NCBI GenBank assembly: GCA_020061545.1 | Contig: JAGUYA010000082.1 | Location: 1-5,707 of the forward strand | Length of the DNA: 5,707 nt | Direction: 5' to 3' | Origin: Candidatus Omnitrophota bacterium | Lineage (GTDB): Bacteria; Omnitrophota; Gorgyraeia; Gygaellales; Profunditerraquicolaceae | In this document: one piece after another, positions 1 to 5,707 of the stretch | Layout: every line of letters starts with the position of its first letter | How positions within the stretch are numbered: the first letter of the stretch is position 1 | The notes under the pieces: model-generated | The model's database searches: none | The model's input: only the letters and a program-made list of their open reading frames with translations | Told to the model about the DNA's origin: nothing | Translations under genes and position numbers: made by a program

Positions 1-711
1 AATGGAAAGTTTGGTTTTTTGTTGAATCAGCGCATAAAAGACAAAAAACCACTCATGGATCCCGTCACTCACCAATTCAGAATGTTAAAGATGTTAGATA
101 TAAATTTACCCCGCTCCTGCATGCAGGGGCGGGGTTTAGAAAATCTTCAACTGGAACTTTGGCCTACGCAGGAAGACCAGGCTTACATAGATGAATTCTT
201 AAAATCTGAATGGTTAAGTGCCCATAGCATACTCATTGGAATAAATATCCGTGCGAGCTTAAGATGGGTGAGCAAAAACTGGCCAATGCGCCATATCATC
301 AAACTCTGCGCCGAATTATCCCATAGGGATATGCGGGTGGTGCTTACGGGCACAGAAAAAGATTTACCCGAGGCGAATATATTAATAAATAATCTTAAGA
401 ATATAAAAATAATCAATGCCTGTGGCAAGACTACGGTTAATCAACTCGCCCGTTTAATTAAAAGATGTGCCGTATTCATCTCTCCTGACTCAGCGCCGCT
501 GCATATCGCTGCCAGTCAAGGCGTGCCTTTTGTGGCTCTTTTTGGCGCTACCGACCCGCGACGTCATCTTCCACCGGTAAAAAAGTGCGTGGTGATAAAA
601 AAAGATTTATCTTGCAGCCCATGTTACAAATCAAAGTGTAAGAGTAAAAAGTGTATGGAGTTAATCAAACCGGAAGAAGTATTAGAGGCAATTGATAAGC
701 TATTGAAATAA
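1..711 (+). CDS. Glycosyltransferase family 9 (heptosyltransferase-like), 5'-truncated by the window edge
   Basis: This is the C-terminal 236 residues of a GT9 enzyme, which transfers a sugar (classically ADP-heptose) to a lipopolysaccharide core acceptor in the cytoplasm. The frame is open to base 1. The first residues (NGKFGFLLNQRI) match the middle of the GT9 N-terminal domain, so roughly 110 residues lie outside; the TTG at 19 is not a credible start. Visible C-domain landmarks are the INIRASLRW..KNWP strand-loop (bases 241-285, usual INPGA..KRWP), the donor-site motif SPDSAPLH (481-504, usual NDSGPLH) and FGATDP. A terminal cysteine quartet C-X2-C-X4-C-X4-C (codons at 613, 622, 637, 652) precedes a final helix. 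The interdomain linker carries an in-frame palindrome (108-135) that adds about 10 residues, LPRSCMQGRG. GT9 membership is firm; the sugar is unknown. Confidence 0.9.
   Translation, partial: NGKFGFLLNQRIKDKKPLMDPVTHQFRMLKMLDINLPRSCMQGRGLENLQLELWPTQEDQAYIDEFLKSEWLSAHSILIGINIRASLRWVSKNWPMRHIIKLCAELSHRDMRVVLTGTEKDLPEANILINNLKNIKIINACGKTTVNQLARLIKRCAVFISPDSAPLHIAASQGVPFVALFGATDPRRHLPPVKKCVVIKKDLSCSPCYKSKCKSKKCMELIKPEEVLEAIDKLLK
108..135. repeat. 28-bp GC-rich palindrome inserted in frame
   Basis: Arms ACCCCGCTCCTGCA (108-121) and TGCAGGGGCGGGGT (122-135) are reverse complements except for one T/G pair (115 with 128), which would still pair as U-G in RNA. The element is far more GC-rich than the surrounding coding sequence. 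It is read in frame as PRSCMQGRG plus flanks, in the linker joining the two GT-B domains, where family members usually have only a few residues. It resembles in principle the small palindromic elements that sit in frame inside Rickettsia genes (RPEs), but no sequence relation is claimed. Confidence 0.75.
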
Positions 712-776
712 AGGTTAAGGTTTAGGTCAAGGTTAAGGAGAAACAACTATTTAACCTCAACCTTAGCCTTAGACTT
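711..776. repeat. Intergenic imperfect inverted repeat of AAGGTTAAGG units
   Basis: The spacer between the first GT9 gene and the GT4 gene holds AAGGTTAAGG (711-720), a near copy at 729-738 (AAGGTTAAGG) and, in inverse orientation, TTAACCTCAACCTTAGCC (751-768). Aligning 711-736 with the reverse complement of 751-776 gives 20 of 26 matches, and the loop is 737-750. It begins on the last base of the upstream stop codon. It is not followed by a T-run, so it does not look like an ordinary intrinsic terminator. It may be a dispersed intergenic repeat or an mRNA hairpin. An AAGGAG at 735-740 is not placed to serve any start codon. Confidence 0.6.
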
Positions 777-788
777 ATTATAAAGAAT

Positions 789-1892
789 ATGAATATCTTA
801 TATCTTACCAATCATCTCAATATAGGCGGTATCACCAGTTATGTCTTAACTTTAGCCAAGGCCTTTAAGAAGCACGGTCATAAGGTTTATATTGCCTCTA
901 GCGGCGGTAAGCTTCTCTCTGAATTTATTGCCGAAGGCATAGTTTATCTACCCATACCCATAAAGACAAAATCCGAAGTAAGTTATAAAATATTAATCAG
1001 TAAATATAAGCTGCTCAAAATTATAAGAGAGAAAAATATTGATATCCTCCATGCTAATACCCGTGTCACCCAGGTATTGAGTTTTTTTCTGCGGCGCTCC
1101 TTAAGCAAACCCTATGTTTCTACCTGCCACGGGTTTTTTAAAAAAAGGCTTTTTCGTAAGATGTTTCCTTGCTGGGGCAATAAGGTCATTGTCATAAGCG
1201 AACCGGTAAAAGAACACCTGGTTAAAGATTTTCGGGTTAAAGGAGAAGATATCAGGGTGATACATAACGGGATAGACGTAGAAAATTTCCAGATCCCAGA
1301 TCCCAAATTGCAAATTGCAATAAAGAAAAAATTAGGTCTGAGCGGAGGTCCGGTGGTAGGAATCGTGGCCAGGCTTTCAGAAGAGAAAGGTCATCTTTAT
1401 CTTATCGCGGCGATGAAATCAGTTTTAAGCCGGGTCCCCCAGGCGCAGTTGCTCATCGTAGGTAACGGCAGAATGAAAAAAGAATTATTAGAACTGACGA
1501 AGGATTTGGGTATGGAAAAGAATATATTTTTTCTAGCCGCAGTTGATGATACAAAACAAGTGCTGGCAGCGATGGATTTATTTGTCCTGCCTTCTTTAAA
1601 AGAAGGCTTGGGCCTTGCCTTAATGGAGGCCATGGCTTCGGGTCTGGGCGTAATTGGGTCGGATGTGGGTGGCATAAGAAGCCTGATTCAAGATGGGCAT
1701 AACGGCTTATTAGTCAGAGCCGCTGATATCCAGGGATTATCTTACGCGATATTAGAATTGCTGCAAAATCCTGATAAAGCGAGGTCTATGGGTAACAATG
1801 CCAGAATTTTTATAGAGAAAAATTTCTCGCAAGAAAAGATGGCTCAAGAAACAGAGAGGGTATACCTAGAATGTTTAAGCGTAAAAGATTAG
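789..1892 (+). CDS. GT4-type glycosyltransferase
   Basis: This 367-residue protein is a complete retaining GT-B glycosyltransferase of the GT4 (glycosyl transferase group 1) type, acting at the cytoplasmic face on a lipid-linked or LPS-like acceptor. The N-domain opens with MNILYLTNHLNIGG, the usual first strand and Gly-rich loop, which supports the ATG at 789. The hinge has IHNGID (residues 158-163). The C-domain has the donor phosphate-binding pair R195 and K200 in VARLSEEKG and the E-X7-E motif with E272 and E280 (EGLGLALMEAMASG), followed by SDVGG. Length is normal. No clear Shine-Dalgarno sequence precedes the start. A double 7-bp repeat lies just after IHNGID at the domain hinge. The 3' end overlaps the deacetylase gene by 22 nt. 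Family is certain; donor and acceptor sugars are not readable. Confidence 0.95.
   Translation: MNILYLTNHLNIGGITSYVLTLAKAFKKHGHKVYIASSGGKLLSEFIAEGIVYLPIPIKTKSEVSYKILISKYKLLKIIREKNIDILHANTRVTQVLSFFLRRSLSKPYVSTCHGFFKKRLFRKMFPCWGNKVIVISEPVKEHLVKDFRVKGEDIRVIHNGIDVENFQIPDPKLQIAIKKKLGLSGGPVVGIVARLSEEKGHLYLIAAMKSVLSRVPQAQLLIVGNGRMKKELLELTKDLGMEKNIFFLAAVDDTKQVLAAMDLFVLPSLKEGLGLALMEAMASGLGVIGSDVGGIRSLIQDGHNGLLVRAADIQGLSYAILELLQNPDKARSMGNNARIFIEKNFSQEKMAQETERVYLECLSVKD
1291..1318. repeat. Two adjacent 7-bp tandem duplications in the GT4 hinge
   Basis: AGATCCC occurs twice (1291-1304) and is followed directly by AAATTGC twice (1305-1318). The block is read in frame as residues 168-177 (QIPDPKLQIA) at the hinge between the two Rossmann domains, just after IHNGIDVENF, a place where GT4 enzymes tolerate length change. 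The 28-bp length is not a multiple of three, but the gene stays open through it. Confidence 0.65.
1854..1860 (+). promoter_or_regulatory. Probable ribosome binding site of the deacetylase gene
   Basis: GAGAGGG lies 10 bases before the ATG at 1871, inside the end of the GT4 gene. It is the clearest Shine-Dalgarno-like sequence in front of any start in the window and supports choosing 1871, whose product also begins with a proper membrane anchor. The call rests on sequence and spacing only. Confidence 0.4.
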
Positions 1893-2656
1893 TTACTTTT
1901 CTGGTTATAATTTTTATTTTAGGATTTTTAGGTATAAATTATCTTAAGCAACAATATGTGGTTCCTATAATTATGTATCATTCGGTTCGTCCAGATGCCG
2001 CGCCCGGGAATAGACTTGTGGTGTCCCCAGAAACTTTCGAGCGGCAGATGCGTTTTTTGAAAGAGCATCGTTATAAAGTTTTACCCCTGGAATCCATTGC
2101 CTCTTTAATCGGGGCGAAAAAGAGGATTCCTCCCAGGGCCCTGGCTATAACCTTTGACGATGGATACAAAGATAATTATATTTACGTCTTTCCTATATTG
2201 AAAAAATATAGTCTGCCTGCCACTGTATTCGTTATTGTTGAAGAGGTAGGCAGAGCCGATAGATTAAGCTGGGATGAGATTAAAGAGATGCAAGATACAA
2301 GTATAATTACATTTGGTAGTCATGCCGTAGGTCCGGAGCCGTTAGTGAATATCAAATCCGCGCAGGATTTGAAGAGACAGATATTTGATTCTAAGAGAAT
2401 ATTAGAAGAAAAATTAGGTCGCAAGATTTATGCCTTTAGTTATCCTGAGGGCAGATTTAATGATAGAATAAAGCAATTAGTAAAAGCTTGCGGATATAAA
2501 TTAGCCGTGGCGACAAATCCGGGTAAGAAATTCGCCAACGAAGATATATTTGCTTTAAAAAGATTAAGGATTTCTGAGAATGCCGGCAATTTATTTATCT
2601 TCTGGGTAGAGACTAGTGGCTATTATAATTTTATCCGGGAGCATAGGCATAAATAA
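1871..2656 (+). CDS. Membrane-anchored polysaccharide deacetylase (NodB/CE4 domain), one metal ligand missing
   Basis: The 261-residue protein has a basic start (MFKRKR) and a hydrophobic segment at about residues 7-22, predicting an N-in signal anchor that puts the domain outside the cytoplasmic membrane. The NodB domain follows: MYHSV (35-39), the catalytic base and metal ligand pair D96-D97 in TFDDGY, GSH with metal ligand H151, and the YPEG motif (191-194). CE4 enzymes remove N- or O-acetyl groups from glycans using a divalent metal held by Asp-His-His. Here the normal H-X3-H reads H-A-V-G-P, so the second histidine is replaced by P155. The fold is intact, and the later ATNPG and LKRLRIS segments match the family, so this may be a variant subfamily or a non-catalytic version. 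The gene overlaps the GT4 gene by 22 nt and the next gene by 1 nt, so co-translation is likely. Confidence 0.88.
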   Translation: MFKRKRLVTFLVIIFILGFLGINYLKQQYVVPIIMYHSVRPDAAPGNRLVVSPETFERQMRFLKEHRYKVLPLESIASLIGAKKRIPPRALAITFDDGYKDNYIYVFPILKKYSLPATVFVIVEEVGRADRLSWDEIKEMQDTSIITFGSHAVGPEPLVNIKSAQDLKRQIFDSKRILEEKLGRKIYAFSYPEGRFNDRIKQLVKACGYKLAVATNPGKKFANEDIFALKRLRISENAGNLFIFWVETSGYYNFIREHRHK

Positions 2657-3702
2657 TGAAAGAGGCCCATAAAAAGATATTAATTTTTAATGTCAATTGG
2701 CTGGGTGATGTGTTATTTTCTACAGCTACCTTAAGGAACATCCGGCGTAATTACCCGGATAGTTTTATTGCCTGCGTAATACCCAGCCGTTGCTATCCTA
2801 TTTTAAAAGGCAACCCTCACTTAGACGAAATTATCATCTTTGATGAAAAAGAGCGCCAGAGGGGCACTTTGGCTAAATTGAGATTTGTGCAGTTACTTAA
2901 GAGTAAAAATTTTGACATCGTATTTTTATTGCACCGTTCCTTTACCCGCGCCCTGATTTGCCGGTTAGCAGGAATTCCCGAGAGGTTCGGTTATTATACT
3001 AAAAAGCGCGGTTTCCTTTTGACAAAACGCATTGCACCCTTAAGTAAAGATGCCTTGCATCGTATAGATTACTACCTCAATATTATTGAAAAGGCAGGGC
3101 TTGAGGTTGAGGATAGATACCCGGAATTTTTTATCAGTGATAAGGATATAGATTTTGTAGACGATTTCTTAAATAAGAATGCAATTCATGAAAATGACTT
3201 ATTAGTGGCTATAAATCCGGGGGGTAACTGGTTGCCTAAGCGTTGGCCTGGCGAATACTGGGCTATATTAGCGGATAAATTAATCAGTGAATTTGGCGCC
3301 AAGGTGATTGTTACCGGAGCCCCCCAGGATTTATCGCTTGCCCTCAGTATCAAAGGCCTAATGAAAGAAAAACCTATTATCGCCAGCGGCGTGTTTAATC
3401 TGAAGCAATTAGGCGCATTATGTAAGAGAATAGATTTATTAATTACTGCAGATACCGGACCTTTGCATATCGCCAATGCCGTAGGTACCAAAGGAATCAT
3501 CGCCTTATTCGGTCCTACCTCGCCCGAAATAACCGGTCCCTATCCTCTAAAAAACATAGTTATCTTATCCCGGGATGTCGGCTGCAAGATTCCCTGTTAT
3601 CTGGCTCATTGTAAGGATAACCGGTGTATGAAGGCAATTACGCCCGAAGAGGTCATAGAAAAAATAAGAAGTTTAGGTTATAGAGCTATAGGGTTCAAGT
3701 AA
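2656..3702 (+). CDS. waaF: Lipopolysaccharide heptosyltransferase II-like GT9 enzyme
   Basis: This complete 348-residue GT9 protein has the usual family length. The N-domain begins ILIFNVNWLGDVLFSTATL; the NWLGD loop with D18 corresponds to the catalytic Asp of heptosyltransferases and is closest to the WaaF (heptosyltransferase II) form. The C-domain starts with AINPGGNWLPKRWP (N187, K195, W197), followed by the donor-binding TADTGPLH (D266, H271) and FGPTSP. A cysteine quartet C310-X3-C314-X4-C319-X4-C324 lies near the C-terminus. WaaF adds the second heptose to the inner LPS core from ADP-heptose. The symbol is provisional, because GT9 copies in such clusters often use other sugars. The start lies in TAATG, overlapping the deacetylase stop by one base, which suggests translational coupling. 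The linker has no obvious insertion, unlike its neighbours. Confidence 0.9.
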   Translation: MKEAHKKILIFNVNWLGDVLFSTATLRNIRRNYPDSFIACVIPSRCYPILKGNPHLDEIIIFDEKERQRGTLAKLRFVQLLKSKNFDIVFLLHRSFTRALICRLAGIPERFGYYTKKRGFLLTKRIAPLSKDALHRIDYYLNIIEKAGLEVEDRYPEFFISDKDIDFVDDFLNKNAIHENDLLVAINPGGNWLPKRWPGEYWAILADKLISEFGAKVIVTGAPQDLSLALSIKGLMKEKPIIASGVFNLKQLGALCKRIDLLITADTGPLHIANAVGTKGIIALFGPTSPEITGPYPLKNIVILSRDVGCKIPCYLAHCKDNRCMKAITPEEVIEKIRSLGYRAIGFK

Positions 3703-3715
3703 CCCAATAACCGAG

Positions 3716-5707
3716 ATGGTTAATAAAATACTCTTTATTACTTTAAGCAACATAGGCGATTGTATCCTGACCTTACCGGTTTTGGATGCTTTGAGAGAAA
3801 ATTTTCCCCAGGCTAAAATTACAGTCTTGGTTGGCCCTCGTGCACAGGAAATATTCCAGGATAACCCAAAGATTCATACGTTGATTATTTACGATAAGCA
3901 CTCCAGATTAAAAGAAAAAGTAAGATTATTTCAGGAACTAAGGAGAGAAAATTTCGATATGGTTGTAGATTTACGTAATAGCCTCTGGGGAGTATTGCTT
4001 CCTGCACCAAAGAAAACTTCCCCCTTTTTAATTGTTCCTCGGCAGGTGAGACATATGCAGGATAGGCACCTGTATAGGTTACCAGAGGTTACCAGAGGTT
4101 ACCAGAGGTTACCAGAGGTTGCGAGTAAAAGGTCTTTAGGGATTAGCCAGCAAGATGAAGAATATATTAAAAAAATATTGAGAGAAAATAATATAAAAGA
4201 GCAAGACAGGATAATTTTGATGGCACCCGGGGCAAGAAGCCATATCAAAAGATGGGCCCAGGATAAATTTGTAGAGCTGATTCCTTCGCTCATCAAAGAA
4301 TTCGGGGTCAAGGTGATTCTGGCAGGAGATAGAGACGATATACCTATCGCCAGATACATAGCCGAAAATTCCGCGCCTTCCATTTTAGATTTAAGTGGAA
4401 AGACAACCATTGCCCAACTAGCCGCTTTATTAAAGAGATCGCGCCTCGTGATTACTAATGACAGTGCCACGCTGCATTTGGCAAGTTATTTTAATCTACC
4501 CATCGTGGCCATCTTTGGGCCTACTAATGAAATAAAATACGGTCCCTGGTCCAGAGTCCATGCCATAGTTAAAAAGGATATCTTTTGCCGGCCCTGCGAA
4601 AAGGCACAGTGCCGGTTTGGCACCTTAAGGTGCATACAACTCATAAAAACAGAAGATGTGTTGAGCGAGGTAAGAAAATTATTAATTACCGATTACCCGT
4701 TACCCATTATCGACAACCGATATAAACGCATTCTCGTCGTGCGCACAGACCGCATCGGAGACGTGCTTTTATCTACTCCGGTTATAAAGGCATTGAGAGA
4801 TAGTTATCCTGCTGCTTATATCGCGATGATGGTTTCGCCTTATGCCAAAGATATAGTAGAGGGTAATCCCTATTTAGATGAGGTGATTATTTACGATAAG
4901 GAGGGTGCGCATAAAAGTTGGCCAAGGTCAATGAAATTTAGCCGCAACTTAAAGAAAAAAAGATTTGATTTAGCAATAATTCTGCACCCGACTAACCGCG
5001 TGCATCTGGTAACTTTTTTTGCGGGCATACGCCGCAGGATAGGTTATGAGCGCAAATTAGGATTTTTACTTACGGACAGGATAAAACACACCAAACAATT
5101 GGGCGAAAAGCACGAATCAGAATACGCCCTGGATTTGGTTAGATATTTAGGCATTGAACCCAAAGACAAAAACCTGTTTATGCCGATAAAGCCAAAGTCA
5201 GAAAAGTGGGTAGAAGACTTATTCCGGCAGGAAGGTATAAAGGAGGGCGATAAATTATTAGCCATTCATCCCGGTGCCAGTTGCCCGTCTAAGATTTGGC
5301 CGAATGAAAGATTCGCCGAGGCGGCTGATAAATTAATCGAGAGATACGGATTTAAAGTCTTGTTGGCTGCCGGGCCCAAAGATATTGCACTTACGCAAAA
5401 TTTAATGAAAAGTATGCGTCATCCGGCAATTAATCTGGCGGGTAGGACTTCGGTTAGCCAATTAGCCAGCGTGCTTAAAAGATGCTGCCTGTTTATCTCT
5501 AATGATTCCGGCCCGGTGCATATTGCCTCTAGCGTGGGAACGCCGGTAATTTCTATCTTTGGCAGGAACCAGAAGGGCTTAAGCCCCTTGCGCTGGGGAG
5601 CAGTGGGTAAAAAAGATAAAATTTTACATAAAGAAGTGGGCTGTATCGAATGCCTGGCGCATAATTGCGTAAAGGGCTTTATTTGTCTTAAGGCAATAAC
5701 TGTAGAT
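3716..5707 (+). CDS. Tandem double-GT9 glycosyltransferase, 3' end beyond the window
   Basis: One uninterrupted frame of 664 codons runs from the ATG at 3716, 13 bases after the waaF-like stop, off the right edge. Module 1 (residues 1-322) has the LSNIGD loop (D15), APGARSHIKRW (from 170), TNDSATLH (N248, D249, H254), FGPT (267-270) and cysteines C291, C294, C299, C306. A linker (323-338) leads to module 2: ILVVRTDRIGD (339-349, D349), HPGASCPSKIWP (H518), SNDSGPVH (N596, D597, H602), cysteines C643, C646, C651, C657. Both modules keep the residues expected for activity. No ATG lies in frame between them; the first ATG in module 2 (4826) is past its catalytic Asp. A 10-bp, four-copy repeat falls in the module 1 hinge. 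Two successive transfers by one polypeptide are an inference. The start has no strong ribosome binding site; only GAG abuts the ATG. About 10-20 residues are probably missing at the end. Confidence 0.88.
   Translation, partial: MVNKILFITLSNIGDCILTLPVLDALRENFPQAKITVLVGPRAQEIFQDNPKIHTLIIYDKHSRLKEKVRLFQELRRENFDMVVDLRNSLWGVLLPAPKKTSPFLIVPRQVRHMQDRHLYRLPEVTRGYQRLPEVASKRSLGISQQDEEYIKKILRENNIKEQDRIILMAPGARSHIKRWAQDKFVELIPSLIKEFGVKVILAGDRDDIPIARYIAENSAPSILDLSGKTTIAQLAALLKRSRLVITNDSATLHLASYFNLPIVAIFGPTNEIKYGPWSRVHAIVKKDIFCRPCEKAQCRFGTLRCIQLIKTEDVLSEVRKLLITDYPLPIIDNRYKRILVVRTDRIGDVLLSTPVIKALRDSYPAAYIAMMVSPYAKDIVEGNPYLDEVIIYDKEGAHKSWPRSMKFSRNLKKKRFDLAIILHPTNRVHLVTFFAGIRRRIGYERKLGFLLTDRIKHTKQLGEKHESEYALDLVRYLGIEPKDKNLFMPIKPKSEKWVEDLFRQEGIKEGDKLLAIHPGASCPSKIWPNERFAEAADKLIERYGFKVLLAAGPKDIALTQNLMKSMRHPAINLAGRTSVSQLASVLKRCCLFISNDSGPVHIASSVGTPVISIFGRNQKGLSPLRWGAVGKKDKILHKEVGCIECLAHNCVKGFICLKAITVD
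4076..4120. repeat. 10-bp tandem repeat, four full copies plus a half copy
   Basis: A half unit AGGTT (4076-4080) is followed by four identical copies of ACCAGAGGTT (4081-4120) with no mismatch. The array is translated as LPEVTRGYQR then LPEV (residues 122-135), in the hinge between the two halves of GT9 module 1. Three units equal 30 bp, so one copy and four copies both keep the frame. A two-, three- or five-copy allele would change frame and meet TAA at 4126 or TAG at 4137. The perfect identity points to recent expansion, or to an assembly error. Confidence 0.9.
4685..4712. repeat. TTACC-type short repeats in the linker between the two GT9 modules
   Basis: TTACC occurs at 4686, 4693 and 4700 (the last two as TTACCC), followed by ATTATCG. 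The stretch is read as ITDYPLPII, a Pro-containing linker between the end of module 1 and the first strand of module 2. It resembles the short spacer after the preceding gene (TAACCCAATAACCGA, from 3700), so it may be a former intergenic spacer now read through. The similarity is short and AT-rich, so the evidence is modest. Confidence 0.45.

Noticed and set aside
19..21. TTG as the start codon of the first GT9 gene
   Set aside because: The frame is open to base 1 and the residues before and after it match the interior of the GT9 N-domain, so the gene begins outside the window.
711..783. Intrinsic terminator after the first GT9 gene
   Set aside because: The hairpin is imperfect, weak in GC, and has no T-run after it.
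751..788. Possible promoter with TTAACC (751) and TATTAT (776) before the GT4 gene
   Set aside because: The spacing is 19 bases, the -35 match is poor, and both boxes overlap the inverted repeat in AT-rich DNA. It would also leave almost no leader.
1134..1146. T6-A7 run in the GT4 gene as a programmed frameshift site
   Set aside because: The zero-frame codons (TTT AAA AAA AGG) do not form a standard slippery heptamer in the right phase, and the zero frame continues as a normal full-length GT4 protein.
3103..3115. TTGAGG doublet in the waaF-like gene
   Set aside because: It encodes LEVED, normal for the GT9 interdomain linker. Two short copies are expected by chance.
4099..4470. Minus-strand open frame of 123 codons
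   Set aside because: It lies wholly opposite the GT9 fusion gene, shows no recognisable domain, and is best explained as a shadow of the coding strand.

Overview
The window is a one-strand block of cell-envelope glycan genes. All five coding regions read on the + strand, are closely packed and cover nearly everything. Coding sequence is AT-rich, with many AGA, ATA and TTA codons. The dominant family is glycosyltransferase family 9 (GT9, heptosyltransferase-like, GT-B fold): four GT9 catalytic units lie in 5.7 kb. Such clusters belong to lipopolysaccharide core or O-chain assembly, so the source should be a Gram-negative-type (diderm) bacterium. The many divergent GT9 copies, the envelope-linked deacetylase and the base composition remind me of uncultured lineages such as Candidatus Omnitrophota. 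That assignment is an impression, not shown by the sequence.

Layout: (1) 1-711, the C-terminal two thirds of a GT9 enzyme, open at the left edge. (2) 712-788, a short intergenic spacer filled by an imperfect inverted repeat of AAGGTTAAGG-like units. (3) 789-1892, a complete GT4-type glycosyltransferase. (4) 1871-2656, a membrane-anchored polysaccharide deacetylase that overlaps the GT4 gene by 22 nt. (5) 2656-3702, a complete WaaF-like GT9 enzyme that starts in a TAATG overlap. (6) 3716-5707, one uninterrupted frame encoding two complete GT9 modules in tandem, open at the right edge. No internal stop and no usable start before the second module was found, so this looks like a true double-GT9 fusion.

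The genes probably act together at the inner face of the cytoplasmic membrane. The GT9 and GT4 enzymes would add successive sugars to a lipid A/core-like or other lipid-linked acceptor. The anchored deacetylase-like protein would trim N- or O-acetyl groups on the product, if it is active. Exact sugars cannot be read from the sequence.

The most unusual signal is a set of short repeats inside the coding frames, all at domain hinges or linkers: a 28-bp GC-rich palindrome in the first GT9 gene (108-135), a double heptamer repeat in the GT4 hinge (1291-1318), a four-copy 10-bp tandem repeat in the fusion gene (4076-4120), and TTACC-type repeats in the linker between its two GT9 modules (4685-4712). 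The 10-bp array can shift the reading frame with every copy gained or lost, and both wrong frames stop within 21 bases of the array, so it is a candidate on/off switch. No RNA genes, CRISPR arrays, insertion sequences or defence systems were seen.
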